Source of the DNA: Uliginosibacterium gangwonense DSM 18521
GTDB taxonomy: Bacteria; Pseudomonadota; Gammaproteobacteria; Burkholderiales; Rhodocyclaceae
Reading direction: 5' to 3'
Assembly: GCF_000373965.1 (NCBI RefSeq)
Contig: NZ_KB892846.1
Coordinates: 62,001-126,000 of the forward strand
Length of the DNA: 64,000 nucleotides
Shown here: positions 9,086 to 19,328 of the stretch, piece after piece
Layout: each line of letters begins with the position of its first letter
Numbering within the stretch: position 1 is the first letter of the stretch
Notes under the pieces: generated by a model
What the model saw: only the letters and a program-made list of their open reading frames with translations
Databases searched by the model: none
Told to the model about the DNA's origin: nothing
Translations under genes and position numbers: made by a program

Positions 9086-10369
9086 TCATTTGCGTACTTC
9101 ACCATTGCCGAACACGATCCACTTCTGCGAGGTCAGCCCTTCCAGGCCAACGGGGCCACGGGCGTGGATTTTGTCGGTGGAAATACCGATTTCCGCCCCC
9201 AGGCCATATTCAAAGCCATCAGCAAAACGCGTGGAGGCGTTGACCATCACCGAGGCCGAATCCACTTCTCGCAGGAAGCGCATAGCATGAGTGTAGTTTT
9301 CGGTGACAATGCTTTCGGTATGTTGCGAGCTGTAGGTATTGATATGCTCAATGGCTTCGTCCAGCCCTGCGACCACCTTGATGGCAATGATCGGGGCGAG
9401 ATATTCCTCGCGCCAATCCTGTTCCGTGGCTTCCTTGAGCTTGTCCGCTGCAATTTTTGCGTGTTTCAAGATTGCCAGTGCTTCCGCACAGCCACGCATC
9501 TCCACCCCCTTGGCGGCAAGCATCTGCCCGAGCTTGGGCAAGAACTTATCTGCCACGCTACGAGCCACGAGCAGGGATTCTGCGGTGTTGCAGGTGCCAT
9601 AGCGCTGGGTCTTGCTGTTCTCCACGATGGGCAGCACCTTGGCCTCATCCGCCGTGTCATCTACATATACGTGGCAATTGCCATCCAGATGCTTGATGAC
9701 CGGCACACGGGCATCCCGGCTGACGCGCTCGATCAAGCCCTTGCCACCACGCGGAACAATGACGTCCACATATTGCGGCATAGTGATGAGTTCCCCCACC
9801 GCAGCACGGTCGATGGTTTCCACCACTTGCACCCCGGTGGATGGCAGACCGGCTTCAACCAGCCCTTCGCGCACGCAGCGGGCAATTGCCTGATTGCAGT
9901 GCAGCGCTTCCTTGCCCCCACGCAGGATAGCGGCATTGCCACTCTTCAAACACAGCCCGGCGGCGTCTGCGGTTACATTCGGGCGGGCTTCGTAGATGAT
10001 GCCGATCACCCCCAGCGGCACGCGCATGTGGCCCACCTGAATGCCGGAGGGGCGACGCTTGACGTTGGTGATCTCGCCAATCGGGTCTGGCAGGCTGGCG
10101 ATCTGCTCCAGCCCGGTGGCCATGGATTCAATACCTTTGGCCGTCAGGGTGAGGCGGTCGATCATTGCAGGCTCCAGCCCATCGACACGGGCCTGGACCA
10201 AATCACGCGCATTGGCGCTCAGCAGTTCATCGGCACGCTCACGGATTTTGGCTGCAATCAGCGTCAGCGCCTTGTTCTTGGCCTCGGTCGAGGCAGCGGC
10301 CATCAGGCGAGAAGCAGTACGTGCCTCACGCCCAAGTTCCTGCATGTATTCCTTGATTTCCAGATCCAT
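9086..10369 (-). CDS. proA: Gamma-glutamyl phosphate reductase
   Basis: A 427-residue enzyme of the second step of proline synthesis: NADPH-dependent reduction of gamma-glutamyl phosphate to glutamate semialdehyde. It has an aldehyde-dehydrogenase-type fold with the catalytic cysteine in [13 protein letters not shown]. Other family segments are [32 protein letters not shown] and [17 protein letters not shown]. The ATG at 10369 has AGGA eight bases upstream. It is the first gene of proA-ogt-xerD; the partner kinase proB is not in the window. Confidence 0.96.
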   Translation of the reverse strand: MDLEIKEYMQELGREARTASRLMAAASTEAKNKALTLIAAKIRERADELLSANARDLVQARVDGLEPAMIDRLTLTAKGIESMATGLEQIASLPDPIGEITNVKRRPSGIQVGHMRVPLGVIGIIYEARPNVTADAAGLCLKSGNAAILRGGKEALHCNQAIARCVREGLVEAGLPSTGVQVVETIDRAAVGELITMPQYVDVIVPRGGKGLIERVSRDARVPVIKHLDGNCHVYVDDTADEAKVLPIVENSKTQRYGTCNTAESLLVARSVADKFLPKLGQMLAAKGVEMRGCAEALAILKHAKIAADKLKEATEQDWREEYLAPIIAIKVVAGLDEAIEHINTYSSQHTESIVTENYTHAMRFLREVDSASVMVNASTRFADGFEYGLGAEIGISTDKIHARGPVGLEGLTSQKWIVFGNGEVRK

Positions 10370-10497
10370 GTGCTCAATCCTGGGGAAATACTCCCGAATG
10401 CTCTATTAAAACATCGTCGTCGTCCCACGTCCATTGACCTGTGCGCATCGCTCCCGCAGACTGGCAGGTCTTGCTTGAATACGTAGTATCCCTGATC

Positions 10498-11754
10498 ATG
10501 TTTTCGCGTTGGTTTCCCCCTGGCTCTTTGTGGCGTGACGCAGCTTTCATGCGCGTGTTCTGGTCAAACACCTTGTCCATGCTCGGGACGGCGGTCACCC
10601 AAATGGCGCTGCCACTCACCGCTGTACAATTTTTGCATGCCAGCGCCACCCAGATGGGCCTGCTGGCGGCCGCGCAGCTTGTACCTTTCATCCTGAGTCT
10701 GCCTGCAGGGGTGTGGATTGACCGCAGCAGCAAGCGGCGCATGGCCGTGTGGTTCAACCTGCTTGCGGCTTTCGGGCTGATGCTCATCCCGGCAGGCTAT
10801 CTAGCGGGGGTATTGAGCATGCCCCTGCTCTACCTGGTGGGGGCGATGATCTCCACCACCGAGGCCATTGGCGGCTCGGCTGCCCAGGTGTTCGTTACCC
10901 AACTGGTGGGTCGGGATCGGCTGGTGGAAGCCAATGGCAAACTCTTTGGTGCCACATCAGTCGCCATGGTGATCGGCCCCGCCTTTGCAGCATCGATGGT
11001 TGCTCTCTTTGGCCCACCACTGGCGATTACCATGGATGCAGCAAGTTTCGTGATCGCCGCCGTACTCATCGGCCAGGTCCGTTTTGCTGAACCGCAATCG
11101 CCAGCCCCCAACGCAAGTGTGTGGCAGCAAACCCACGAAGGCCTGTTGCTGGTGTGGCACACACCAGTGCTACGGGTATTGGTCGTCGTGGTATTTGGCT
11201 GGATTACGCTCAATGACAGCTTCCGCGCGCTCTACGTGCTATTCGCCACCCGCGAACTTGGGCTCAGTGCCGGGCATATCGCCCTGATCAACACGCTTGG
11301 CGCCGTAGGCGGCCTCTTGGGTTCAATGCTTGTGCACCGGCTGGAGCGCCGTTTCGGCATCCGCGCTACCTTGGCATGGGGGATTGTGCTGGCCGGGCTG
11401 GGCTACCTCTGCTATGCGCAACCCACGGCAACCTGGATCGGAGTGAGCATCTGGGCCGGCTTGGCGCTGATGATTCAGGACGCAGGGGCAACCCTGTATG
11501 TGGTGAATTACCTCAGCCTGCGCCAAGCCGTCACGCCTGACGCATTGCTGGGGCGCATGGTGGTAACGATGCGTTTCCTCACCATCCTCTTCGCGCCACT
11601 TGGCACCATTGCAATCGGCCATGCAGGTGACGTATTCGGCCTGCGCGTGGTATTCATAGGGATCGGAGTCGTCTGTGTGGTGCTTGGGCTGGCAGCCAGC
11701 CGTTGGCTACCAACACATACGCGAGCCCCTGAAGCTGCCTTGGTGACAGAATGA
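10498..11754 (+). CDS. MFS transporter, EntS-like
   Basis: A 418-residue major facilitator with about twelve hydrophobic segments, of the MFS_3/EntS type. The opening FMRVFWSNTLSMLGTAVTQMALPL and the inter-helix motif GVWIDRSSKRRMAVW between TM2 and TM3 are typical of this exporter group. Members export siderophores or drugs; the substrate here is unknown and no siderophore gene is nearby. The ATG at 10498 is preferred to a GTG at 10441, since the extra residues are polar and not conserved in character. It ends at a strong shared terminator with the convergent chemoreceptor gene. Confidence 0.85.
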   Translation: MFSRWFPPGSLWRDAAFMRVFWSNTLSMLGTAVTQMALPLTAVQFLHASATQMGLLAAAQLVPFILSLPAGVWIDRSSKRRMAVWFNLLAAFGLMLIPAGYLAGVLSMPLLYLVGAMISTTEAIGGSAAQVFVTQLVGRDRLVEANGKLFGATSVAMVIGPAFAASMVALFGPPLAITMDAASFVIAAVLIGQVRFAEPQSPAPNASVWQQTHEGLLLVWHTPVLRVLVVVVFGWITLNDSFRALYVLFATRELGLSAGHIALINTLGAVGGLLGSMLVHRLERRFGIRATLAWGIVLAGLGYLCYAQPTATWIGVSIWAGLALMIQDAGATLYVVNYLSLRQAVTPDALLGRMVVTMRFLTILFAPLGTIAIGHAGDVFGLRVVFIGIGVVCVVLGLAASRWLPTHTRAPEAALVTE

Positions 11755-11794
11755 GTCGTATTGAATGATGATTGCAAACATTCTAAAAACATAA

Positions 11795-11820
11795 AAAAGA
11801 GGCCCATTCGGGCCTCTTTT
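11795..11820. terminator. Bidirectional rho-independent terminator
   Basis: A perfect hairpin with 11-bp arms (AAAAGAGGCCC / GGGCCTCTTTT) and a 4-base loop, A-rich on one side and T-rich on the other. It can stop transcription of the MFS gene (plus) and the first chemoreceptor (minus). Confidence 0.9.
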
Positions 11821-11837
11821 GATTTCTGGCAGCAGAT

Positions 11838-13454
11838 TTATAACTTGAAATGCGCCAGGGCCTGATTCAGATCGGCAGCCATGCGATCCAATTCCACCAC
11901 CGATGCCCCCGCTGTGCGCATGGAAAGCTCGGATTCTTCCACCATGGCAGCAATGCGCTCAATATTGGCTGCAATGGAAGTGGATGCGGTATTCTGCTCG
12001 GCAGTGGCATGCGCCACATCATGAATCTTGTGCAAGGTAGCCTCGGTACTGGTGCTGATCTCGTCGAGTGCCTGGGCAGCGGATTCAGCCTTGCCCACAC
12101 CACTGGCCATCTGAGGCACCAAGCTCTGGATGCTGGTAACCACTTCGCCGGTTTCATTCTGCACAGACTGGATTGTCGCCTTGATTTCCGCAGTCGCCTT
12201 GGTGGTGCGCTCCGCGAGCTTGCGCACCTCGTCGGCCACCACCGCAAAACCACGCCCCTGCTCCCCTGCGCGAGCCGCCTCAATGGCCGCGTTGAGCGCC
12301 AACAGGTTGGTCTGTTCAGCAATATCCTGAATGACGTTGGCAATATTTCCGATCAGGCGGGTACGCTCTGCCAAACTCACAATCTGGTTCGAGGCACCTT
12401 CAATCCCCTTGGAAACCGTTTGAATCTGCACCACGGCCTCCTTCACCTGGGTTGCGCCGCCCTTGGCCAACTCGGCGGCATGGCTGGAGTGGGACTCGGT
12501 ATCGCGGGCACTGTCGGCAATCAGGCCCACGCTCACCGTCATCTGCTCAACCGACGCGGCGGTTGAAGAAGCCGCATCCGCAGAATGCTGGGCAGATTGA
12601 CCAATCTGCTCCATGGTGACATTCAGCTCAGAGGATGTCTCCCTCAGGATTCTGGAATCCTTTTGCACCCGCGCAATCAATTCGCGCATGCTTTGCTGCA
12701 TCCGGCCCAACCCGGCCAGCAAACTGCCAGCGCGGGCATTGGCAAGCTGCTGGGTCAGGTCGCCTTGCGACACGGCCTCAACCATCTTGGCGGCATAATC
12801 CGGCTCACCCCCCAGACGAGCATAGATCTGGCGGGAGAACACCACACACAGCGTAGTGGTAAGCGCCAGGATCAGCAAACCGGCAGAGATCATGATTTTG
12901 ACATAAAACATGTAGGTCGCTTCGATATCATCCACGAAAAAACCGGTCGCCAGTACCCATCCCCAAGGCTCAAAACGGGTAATACCGTTGAGCTTGAGTT
13001 CCTGGTCTTCGGCCTTATGGCCGGGTTTGTTGGCATAGGTATCGACAAAACCGATCTTCACCCCGGTAGCCAGAATGTCTCGATAGCCATCGGTCGCAAG
13101 TTTGCCATTTGGCAGACGGGTGCCCTTATCCACCTTGCCCACGCGGTTGCGCATGGCATGGGCAATCAAGATGTCATCAGCATCTCTGGCAATCATATAA
13201 TCCGTACCATGCTGCAGACCCATCAGTGCCTCGGCGGCACGCTTCTGTGCTTCTTCGCGGGTGAGTTTGCCTTCCTGCTCCTGCTTGTAATAGCTGCTCA
13301 CCAGGCCTTCGGAAAGATTCAGCAGGGTTGCGATCTGGTTGTGCCGCTCCGCCATCAGGCTCGAACGCAAGCTGTGCAACCCCAATCCACCGATGAGCAA
13401 CAACCCCAGGATACTGCTTATGACAATAATGGATAAACGCGTAGATAATTTCAT
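11838..13454 (-). CDS. Methyl-accepting chemotaxis protein, sCache type (MCP 1)
   Basis: A 538-residue chemoreceptor. TM1 is at residues about 8-28. A periplasmic single Cache domain follows (about 35-180, with [10 protein letters not shown] and the closing [18 protein letters not shown]). TM2 is at about 188-210, then a HAMP-type linker ([16 protein letters not shown]) and the long signalling coiled coil. The kinase-contacting tip, [20 protein letters not shown], is at about residues 377-396. There is no C-terminal CheR-docking pentapeptide. Small organic acids are typical Cache ligands, but the ligand here is unknown. It is the most distant of three tandem paralogues. I see no clear sigma-28 promoter in its 430-bp upstream region. 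Confidence 0.93.
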   Translation of the reverse strand: MKLSTRLSIIVISSILGLLLIGGLGLHSLRSSLMAERHNQIATLLNLSEGLVSSYYKQEQEGKLTREEAQKRAAEALMGLQHGTDYMIARDADDILIAHAMRNRVGKVDKGTRLPNGKLATDGYRDILATGVKIGFVDTYANKPGHKAEDQELKLNGITRFEPWGWVLATGFFVDDIEATYMFYVKIMISAGLLILALTTTLCVVFSRQIYARLGGEPDYAAKMVEAVSQGDLTQQLANARAGSLLAGLGRMQQSMRELIARVQKDSRILRETSSELNVTMEQIGQSAQHSADAASSTAASVEQMTVSVGLIADSARDTESHSSHAAELAKGGATQVKEAVVQIQTVSKGIEGASNQIVSLAERTRLIGNIANVIQDIAEQTNLLALNAAIEAARAGEQGRGFAVVADEVRKLAERTTKATAEIKATIQSVQNETGEVVTSIQSLVPQMASGVGKAESAAQALDEISTSTEATLHKIHDVAHATAEQNTASTSIAANIERIAAMVEESELSMRTAGASVVELDRMAADLNQALAHFKL

Positions 13455-13885
13455 ATTCAGACTTTTCCTTTACAACCGTAAATCGCAGCAAAAAATATGA
13501 CAATCCTGCCCACAGGCTTGACAAAACAAAGGGAACACACGGAGAGGAACACAGAAACTGTTTTAGACCACCTGGCCCCTCAAGAACCTGCACAATTCCC
13601 GTGGTTTTTGAGGGATGCAACCTGTGCGCAGGCAATTTGATAGGCGCCCAAAACACAGACTCATAGATTGTTGAGGCCTTTGCAATGCGGGGATTCTGAC
13701 ACCTTTACGTGACTATTGTTTTTCAAAAAAATAACAGGGCGCCTGCCCCCAGGATTTCGTTGCAACACAGCCTTGCATCGAACTCTAAGAGTTTTGAGGC
13801 GCCCTGTAAATACAACAAATGCATTAAACCAATTATGTCACTGAAAACTCCAATTCCAACATCTGGCAATCACATGCGCAGCCCA
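13455..13885. other. Intergenic region between MCP 1 and MCP 2
   Basis: This 431-bp stretch has no convincing gene. It contains the 5' leader of MCP 1 and the 74-bp MITE-like element. The far half, from about 13700, is visibly more AT-rich than the flanking coding regions. No terminator with a T-run was found for either gene. Confidence 0.6.
13734..13807. mobile_element. 74-bp MITE-like element with terminal inverted repeats
   Basis: Between MCP 1 and MCP 2 two perfect 11-bp inverted repeats, ACAGGGCGCCT (13734-13744) and AGGCGCCCTGT (13797-13807), bound a 52-bp core with no coding potential. The bases immediately outside are identical, AAATA at 13729-13733 and AAATA at 13808-13812, as a 5-bp target duplication would be. 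The layout is that of a very small non-autonomous insertion element. The local AT-richness makes the flank match less compelling, and no transposase is present in the window. Confidence 0.5.
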
Positions 13886-15511
13886 TCACGATAGACGGAA
13901 TTTTGACAATGCTGAATCCATATTCCTGGCCATCTTGTTCAGCGCCGACACTGACTCCCCCACGTTACGCACAGACCGTTCTGACTGCTCGGCCATGATT
14001 GCAATGCGCTCAATATTGCCTGCAATGCTGGTCGATGCAGAATTCTGTTCGGCCGTGGCATGGGCCACATCCCGAATTTTGTGCAGGGTCGCCTCCGTGC
14101 TATGGTTGATTTCCGAGAGCGAATCTGCTGCGGACTGCGCCAGTTGCGCACCACGCGCCACCTGTGGCACAAGCGCCCGGATGCTGGTGACGACCTCGGT
14201 CGTCTCGCGCTGCACGGCCTGAATAGTCTGGTTGATTTCCGCCGTCGCCTTGCTGGTGCGCTCGGCAAGCTTGCGCACCTCGTCGGCCACTACGGCAAAC
14301 CCGCGCCCCTGCTCGCCCGCCCGAGCGGCTTCAATGGCGGCATTGAGCGCCAGCATGTTGGTCTGCTCGGCAATATCCTGAATGACATTAGCAATATTGC
14401 CAATCTGCTTGGTGCGTTCCGCCAAGGTGCCGATTTGCGTTGAGGCCCCTTCGATTTTCTGTGAAACAGATTGAATCTCCTCCACCGCCTCTCCTACCTG
14501 CTGTGCCCCACCATGTGCAAGTTCGGTGGCCCGGTTGGAGTGCTCTTCGGATTCGTGCGCGCTACTGGCAATCATCCCTACGCTTACCGTCATCTGTTCG
14601 ACCGACACGGCAGTGGCCGAAGTCGCATCGGCCGACTGTTGCGCAGCAGTCGCCGCCTCTTCCATGGTGGTATTGATCTCGGCTGCCGTGCTGGCCAGCA
14701 CACCGGAATCCGCCTGGATGTGGGCAATCAGCTCACGCATGCTGCGCTGCATGTGGCCCAAGGCGCCCAGCAGGCTATCGTCCTCTGCATGCTTCAGGCT
14801 TTGTGTCAGGTCTCCCTGGGCAACGGCCTCGACCATTCTTGCGGCATATTCAGGTTCCCCGCCCAGGCGGGAATAGATCTGACGTGAGAACAAAATGGTC
14901 AGCGTGGCAGTCGCTATCAGTATCAACAGGCCAATCGAACCAATGAGCCACATGTAGTACATATAGGTGGCCTGGATATCATCGGTAAAAACCCCGGTGG
15001 CGATCATCCAGCGCCAGGGTTCAAACCTTGTGACACCATTGAGTTTGGGTTCCAGCGTTTTGGGGTCACCACCGGGTTTTGCCGTCATGATGTTGACGAA
15101 TCCGGGGTCGCCATCACGAGCCATCACGGCGCGATAGAGTTCCACCGTTGTCTTGCCATCCGGCTGCTTGGCGCCTTTATCCACCTTGCCCAGACGCTCG
15201 CGGAAGGAATTGGCATGGGCGACCAGTACATCATTCTCGTCGCGCACCACCAGATAATCGTTTTTGCTCTGGAACGCCATCAAGGCTTCTGCTGCGTGCT
15301 TTTGTGCTTCAGCCTGCGTCATCTTGCCTTCTTGCTCCTGCTTGTAATAGCTCTGCACTGCGCTCTGGGCCAGCCGCAGGAAGGTGGCGATCTGGGCCTG
15401 ACGCTCCGCCATCAGCCCAGCACGCAGGCTCTGCAAGCTGATCCCGCCCACAATCAACAGACCCAGCATGCTACTGATGACAATAATTGCCAAACGGGTA
15501 GAGAGTTTCAT
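13886..15511 (-). CDS. Methyl-accepting chemotaxis protein, sCache type (MCP 2)
   Basis: A 541-residue chemoreceptor with the same architecture as its neighbours: TM1 near residues 8-28, a periplasmic sCache domain ending in [20 protein letters not shown]2, a HAMP-type linker ([16 protein letters not shown]) and the signalling domain with tip [20 protein letters not shown]. The sensory domain differs from MCP 1 and MCP 3 (for example [16 protein letters not shown]), so its ligand may differ. A sigma-28-like promoter lies 57-83 bp upstream of the ATG. Its signalling region shares a 62-bp identical DNA tract with MCP 3. Confidence 0.93.
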   Translation of the reverse strand: MKLSTRLAIIVISSMLGLLIVGGISLQSLRAGLMAERQAQIATFLRLAQSAVQSYYKQEQEGKMTQAEAQKHAAEALMAFQSKNDYLVVRDENDVLVAHANSFRERLGKVDKGAKQPDGKTTVELYRAVMARDGDPGFVNIMTAKPGGDPKTLEPKLNGVTRFEPWRWMIATGVFTDDIQATYMYYMWLIGSIGLLILIATATLTILFSRQIYSRLGGEPEYAARMVEAVAQGDLTQSLKHAEDDSLLGALGHMQRSMRELIAHIQADSGVLASTAAEINTTMEEAATAAQQSADATSATAVSVEQMTVSVGMIASSAHESEEHSNRATELAHGGAQQVGEAVEEIQSVSQKIEGASTQIGTLAERTKQIGNIANVIQDIAEQTNMLALNAAIEAARAGEQGRGFAVVADEVRKLAERTSKATAEINQTIQAVQRETTEVVTSIRALVPQVARGAQLAQSAADSLSEINHSTEATLHKIRDVAHATAEQNSASTSIAGNIERIAIMAEQSERSVRNVGESVSALNKMARNMDSALSKFRLS

Positions 15512-15567
15512 TTAGGCATCAACCTTTCTTGCAAAAGAACAGGCCAGATCAGCACCGAATAACCGTT

Positions 15568-15594
15568 CTATCGTCATGGTTGATAAAAACTTGA
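15568..15594 (-). promoter_or_regulatory. Sigma-28 (FliA)-like promoter of MCP 2
   Basis: Read on the minus strand: TCAAGTTT (15594-15587), an 11-bp spacer, then GACGATAG (15575-15568). This matches the flagellar consensus TAAAGTTT-N11-GCCGATAA at 7 of 8 and 6 of 8 positions with the exact spacing. It lies a short leader upstream of the MCP 2 start, as expected for a FliA-dependent chemotaxis gene. Confidence 0.65.
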
Positions 15595-15628
15595 CCGTCA
15601 GGCTACACAAATCTCTTCGCCGCACCGC

Positions 15629-17245
15629 TCACAATCGGAAGCGTGCAAGGCTGGCATCCATGTCCTGAGCCATGCGGCTCAAGGCACTCACGGCGTCTCC
15701 CACGTTGCGCACCGAGCGCTCAGATTCCTCAACCATCGTGGCAATTCGTTCGATATTGCTGGCAATACTGGTCGAGGCGCTGTTTTGCTCGGCAGTGGCA
15801 TGGGCCACATCATGGATTTTGTGCAAGGTGGCATCGGTGCTGGCACTAATCTCGGTCAGCGCGCTCGCCGCAGATTCGGCCAGGGAGACCCCCTGTATCA
15901 TCTGCGGCACCAGCGCCTGGATGCTGGTGACCACTTCGGTGGTCTCGCTCTGCACGGCCTGAATGGTCTGGTTGATTTCCGCCGTCGCCTTGCTGGTGCG
16001 CTCGGCAAGCTTGCGCACCTCGTCGGCTACCACCGCGAAGCCACGCCCCTGCTCGCCCGCACGTGCTGCTTCAATGGCAGCATTGAGCGCCAGCATATTG
16101 GTCTGCTCGGCAATATCCTGGATCACATTGGCAATCGTACCAATCTGCCGGGTACGCTCGGCCAGCGAGCCAATCTGCGTTGATGCGCTATCAATGCCCT
16201 TCGATACGGTCTGGATCGTGCGCACGGCCGTTTCCACCTGTGTCGCACCACCCTTGGCGAGTTCTGCGGCACGGCTGGAATGGGCCTCGGTGTCGCGGGC
16301 GCTATCGGCAATCATCCCCACACTCACCGTCATCTGCTCCACAGAGGCGGCCGTCGCAGCCGTCGCATCAGAAGACAATTGGGAGGACTTGGCGACCTCC
16401 TCCATCGTAAGGTTGATCTCCGCTGCAGTCTTGGTCAGGATGCCCGAATCGGCCTGGATGTGAGAGATCAACTCCCGCATGCCTTGCTGCATGTTGGCCA
16501 GCGCCCCCAGCAGGCTCTCACTCCTGGCGCTCTTCAGGCTTTGGGTGAGATCGCCTCGGGCGACACTTTCCACCATTTTTGCAGCGTAATCGGGTTCGCC
16601 ACCAAGGCGGGCATAGATCTGGCGCGAGAACACAATCGACAAAGTACCTGTTGCCAGCAGGATCAGCAGACCGATTACGCCGACAATCGTGGCGTAATGC
16701 ACAAAGGTCGCCTGGATATCATCCACAAAGAAACCCGTCACGATCATCCAGCCCCAGGGCGCGAACATCACCGCGCCATTGAGCTTGGGCTCCAGGTCAT
16801 CCTTATCTGCACCGGGCTTGTTGGTCATCAACTCGACGAATGCTGGGCTCTCCCCGCGTGCCAGTCCAGCACGATAAGCCTCACCGCTAGTCATGCCATT
16901 CGGGAGCTTGCTCCCCTTATCCACCTTACCAACGCGGCTCCGGGTCGCATGGGCAATGAGCACATCGTTGGCGTCACGTGCAATCAGATAATCATTTTCA
17001 TGCTGCAAGCCCATCAAGGCTTCGGCTGCACGCTTTTGCGCTTCCTCATGGCTGAGTTTGCCCGCCTGCTCCTGCTTGTAATAGCTATCGACCAAGCCCG
17101 CTGAAAGATTCAGCAAGGTGCCAATCTGCGCCTTGCGCTCAGTCATCAACCCTGCGCGCAAGCTTTGCAGGCTGATACCACCAATCAACAGCAAGCCCAG
17201 CAAGCTGCCAATCACGATAATGGACAAACGTGTAGAGAGCTTCAT
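15629..17245 (-). CDS. Methyl-accepting chemotaxis protein, sCache type (MCP 3)
   Basis: A 538-residue chemoreceptor starting at ATG 17245 (AGAAAGG upstream). The same frame is open further upstream, but those extra residues have no paralogue in MCP 1 or 2. The order is TM1 (about 8-28), sCache domain ([10 protein letters not shown] ... [18 protein letters not shown]), TM2, HAMP-type linker and signalling domain with tip [20 protein letters not shown]. The N-terminal half resembles MCP 1 more, while the signalling half resembles MCP 2 more, which suggests a mosaic. A sigma-28-like promoter precedes it. Confidence 0.93.
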   Translation of the reverse strand: MKLSTRLSIIVIGSLLGLLLIGGISLQSLRAGLMTERKAQIGTLLNLSAGLVDSYYKQEQAGKLSHEEAQKRAAEALMGLQHENDYLIARDANDVLIAHATRSRVGKVDKGSKLPNGMTSGEAYRAGLARGESPAFVELMTNKPGADKDDLEPKLNGAVMFAPWGWMIVTGFFVDDIQATFVHYATIVGVIGLLILLATGTLSIVFSRQIYARLGGEPDYAAKMVESVARGDLTQSLKSARSESLLGALANMQQGMRELISHIQADSGILTKTAAEINLTMEEVAKSSQLSSDATAATAASVEQMTVSVGMIADSARDTEAHSSRAAELAKGGATQVETAVRTIQTVSKGIDSASTQIGSLAERTRQIGTIANVIQDIAEQTNMLALNAAIEAARAGEQGRGFAVVADEVRKLAERTSKATAEINQTIQAVQSETTEVVTSIQALVPQMIQGVSLAESAASALTEISASTDATLHKIHDVAHATAEQNSASTSIASNIERIATMVEESERSVRNVGDAVSALSRMAQDMDASLARFRL

Positions 17246-17305
17246 TATTCTGGAACCTTTCTGAGCAGCGCGTGGAGGGAGCGCACGTTGCACCGTCATG
17301 CAAGA

Positions 17306-17332
17306 CTAACGGCACCCATCAGATGAACTTGA
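17306..17332 (-). promoter_or_regulatory. Sigma-28-like promoter of MCP 3
   Basis: On the minus strand TCAAGTTC (17332-17325), 11-bp spacer, GCCGTTAG (17313-17306). Six of eight positions match in each box, with the exact consensus spacing. The distance to the MCP 3 start is nearly the same as at MCP 2, which supports both calls. Confidence 0.6.
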
Positions 17333-17432
17333 GCCGCTCTGCCCGTCGGTACGGAAATCCCCCCTGCCGCTGCTTTGCACACTGCGCCAAGAACAGGTAG
17401 GCTTGCCCATTGTTTCCCGTTTGACCAAGAAT

Positions 17433-18443
17433 ATGAACGCACTGGATTTTGCACTGGCCTGCCCCAAGGCCGAACTACATTTGCACATCGAAGGCTCGCT
17501 GGAGCCAGAACTGGCCTTCGCCCTGGCACAACGCAACGGCATCGATTTCCCCTTCGCCAGTGTTGAGGCACTACGTGCCGCCTACAACTTCTCAGATCTG
17601 CAATCCTTCCTCGACCTGTACTACGCCTGTGCCGACGTATTGCGCACAGAAGAAGATTTCCACGACCTGATGCTGGCCTACCTGCGCCGCGCCAAGGCCG
17701 ATAACGTAATCCACGCCGAAATCTTTTTTGACCCGCAAACCCATACCGCACGCGGCATCCCCTTTGAAACCGTGCTGCGCGGCCTGGAGCGCGGTGCAGC
17801 CACCGCCCAAGCCCAATGGGGCATGAGCACGCGGCTGATCCTGTGCTTCCTGCGCCATCTGCCGGAAGACGAATGTCTGGCCTGCCTGGATGAAGCCATG
17901 CCCTTCATCCACCGCATCCACGGCTTCGGCCTGGACTCCTCCGAAAAAGGGCATCCGCCCAGCAAGTTCGCACGGCTCTTTGAGCGCTGCCGCGCCACTG
18001 GCCTACCGGTCGTCGCCCATGCGGGGGAAGAAGGCCCACCCGCCTACATCCATGAGGCGTTGGACATCCTCAAGGTCGACCGCATCGACCACGGCGTACG
18101 TGCAGTGGAAGACGCAGCCCTAATCCAGCGGCTGGCTACCCAGCACATCGCACTCACCGTCTGCCCGCTCTCCAACGTGCGCCTGTGTATCTTCCAGAAG
18201 ATGGAACAGCACACCTTGCCCCAATTGCTGGCAGCAGGCGTGCGTGCCACCATCAATAGTGACGACCCGGCCTACTTCGGCGGCTACATGGGGGACAACA
18301 TCCGTGCCGTACAGGCGGCTTTCAACTGGAACGTGGATACCTGGTATACCCTGGCACGCAACAGCCTTGAAGCCAGCTTTGTCCCCGCCGAACAAAAGAC
18401 CGCCTGGATCGCCCAACTCGACGCCTGCCGCGCCCAAGCCTGA
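17433..18443 (+). CDS. Adenine deaminase (adenosine deaminase family)
   Basis: A 336-residue zinc enzyme of the adenosine/AMP deaminase family that converts adenine (or adenosine) to hypoxanthine (or inosine). Metal ligands and active site are visible: HLHIEG near residue 17, VAHAGEEGPP near residue 196, RIDHGVR near residue 219, and NSDDPAYFGGY near residue 274. The HAGEEGPP form is what I associate with bacterial/fungal adenine deaminases rather than true adenosine deaminases; this rests on remembered family knowledge. The start at ATG 17433 is preferred over an upstream TTG at 17403. It is transcribed divergently from MCP 3. Together with xpt at 28 kb it fits purine salvage. Confidence 0.9.
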   Translation: MNALDFALACPKAELHLHIEGSLEPELAFALAQRNGIDFPFASVEALRAAYNFSDLQSFLDLYYACADVLRTEEDFHDLMLAYLRRAKADNVIHAEIFFDPQTHTARGIPFETVLRGLERGAATAQAQWGMSTRLILCFLRHLPEDECLACLDEAMPFIHRIHGFGLDSSEKGHPPSKFARLFERCRATGLPVVAHAGEEGPPAYIHEALDILKVDRIDHGVRAVEDAALIQRLATQHIALTVCPLSNVRLCIFQKMEQHTLPQLLAAGVRATINSDDPAYFGGYMGDNIRAVQAAFNWNVDTWYTLARNSLEASFVPAEQKTAWIAQLDACRAQA

Positions 18444-18503
18444 TGCACCAGGGGCAGACGGATAGCATATTTTAGACGTTTGTCATCCCCTCATCCTTGC
18501 CCT

Positions 18504-18529
18504 ATTTGCCTGCCGCCCGGCAGGCAAAT
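18504..18529. terminator. Palindromic hairpin after adenine deaminase gene
   Basis: A perfect inverted repeat with 12-bp arms (ATTTGCCTGCCG / CGGCAGGCAAAT) and a 2-base centre, 60 bp past the stop codon. The T-run is weak (CTCCACTTTT), so termination is likely but not certain. Confidence 0.6.
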
Positions 18530-18621
18530 CTCCACTTTTCCATAAAATGTGCTATCAAATACAGCATGCGGGGCGATCTATTGGAAAAGTCTGAGACAGC
18601 TATGCAAGGAACACGCGCTAC

Positions 18622-19080
18622 ATGAAACCATGCACATGGCAAATCGCCTGCCGAACACTTATTCTGGCCGGAATCACCACCTTGACGGCCTGCACGGGCA
18701 ACGCCCCCCGCGATACGGCGCAAACATCCCATCCCGGTTCCCAAGCCCCCGTATCTGGCCAAAGCTATTTCTTCCAGGTGCTGGAAAACAAACAGGTCTC
18801 CGTGCAATACCGCACGGATAGCTCGGAAGCCTGCCTGAAAATGCGCCAGAACATGCTGGTTGCAGCCGAGAAATCGGCCCCTGGCCGAGGCGCCAAGGAA
18901 ATGACAGACAATTTGGTCTGCGCCCCCCAGCCGAGCATGATGAGCCACACCCTAGCCTCCAACGCCGATGTGCAATTTGCCAGCCGCGCGGGGTGCGAGC
19001 ACTACGCCATCGTCAAAGGCCTCATGCCCCCACGGCCTATGCCCGGTGCCAAACCCGTCTGCGTCCCGGTTCGCAGATAA
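18622..19080 (+). CDS. Predicted lipoprotein, unknown function
   Basis: A 152-residue protein with an N-terminal hydrophobic stretch and lipobox LTAC near residue 24, so probably a lipoprotein. The mature part has no domain I recognise. It contains four further cysteines (in EACLKM, LVCAPQ, AGCEHY and PVCVPV) that could form two disulfides in the periplasm, and a Pro-rich end (LMPPRPMPG). It stands alone, 178 bp after the adenine deaminase gene and in the same direction, with a hairpin between them. Confidence 0.65.
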   Translation: MKPCTWQIACRTLILAGITTLTACTGNAPRDTAQTSHPGSQAPVSGQSYFFQVLENKQVSVQYRTDSSEACLKMRQNMLVAAEKSAPGRGAKEMTDNLVCAPQPSMMSHTLASNADVQFASRAGCEHYAIVKGLMPPRPMPGAKPVCVPVRR

Positions 19081-19328
19081 GCCTTGCCCCCAAGCGGGTG
19101 CAAAACAAATCATCAAGCGCCCAATCAAAATAAATCCAAATACATAATCAGGCGATTGTGATTGCCCCGCTACCCGGCCCAGCCCCAGCCTCCCCTCCAG
19201 ACACTTGCCAAGTGCCGCCAATTGGATAAACATGGGGTCTCCATTCCACTTCTAAATCAATTCGTTCCAACACGAAACCAGTGGAAAACATTGATTTAAA
19301 AGCGGAATCCAAAGAAAGGATATCTGCC

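Noticed and set aside
8438-10486. 682-codon open frame on the plus strand
   Set aside because: It runs antisense across xerD, ogt and proA, which have clear catalytic motifs; the translation is His/Arg-rich and without domains.
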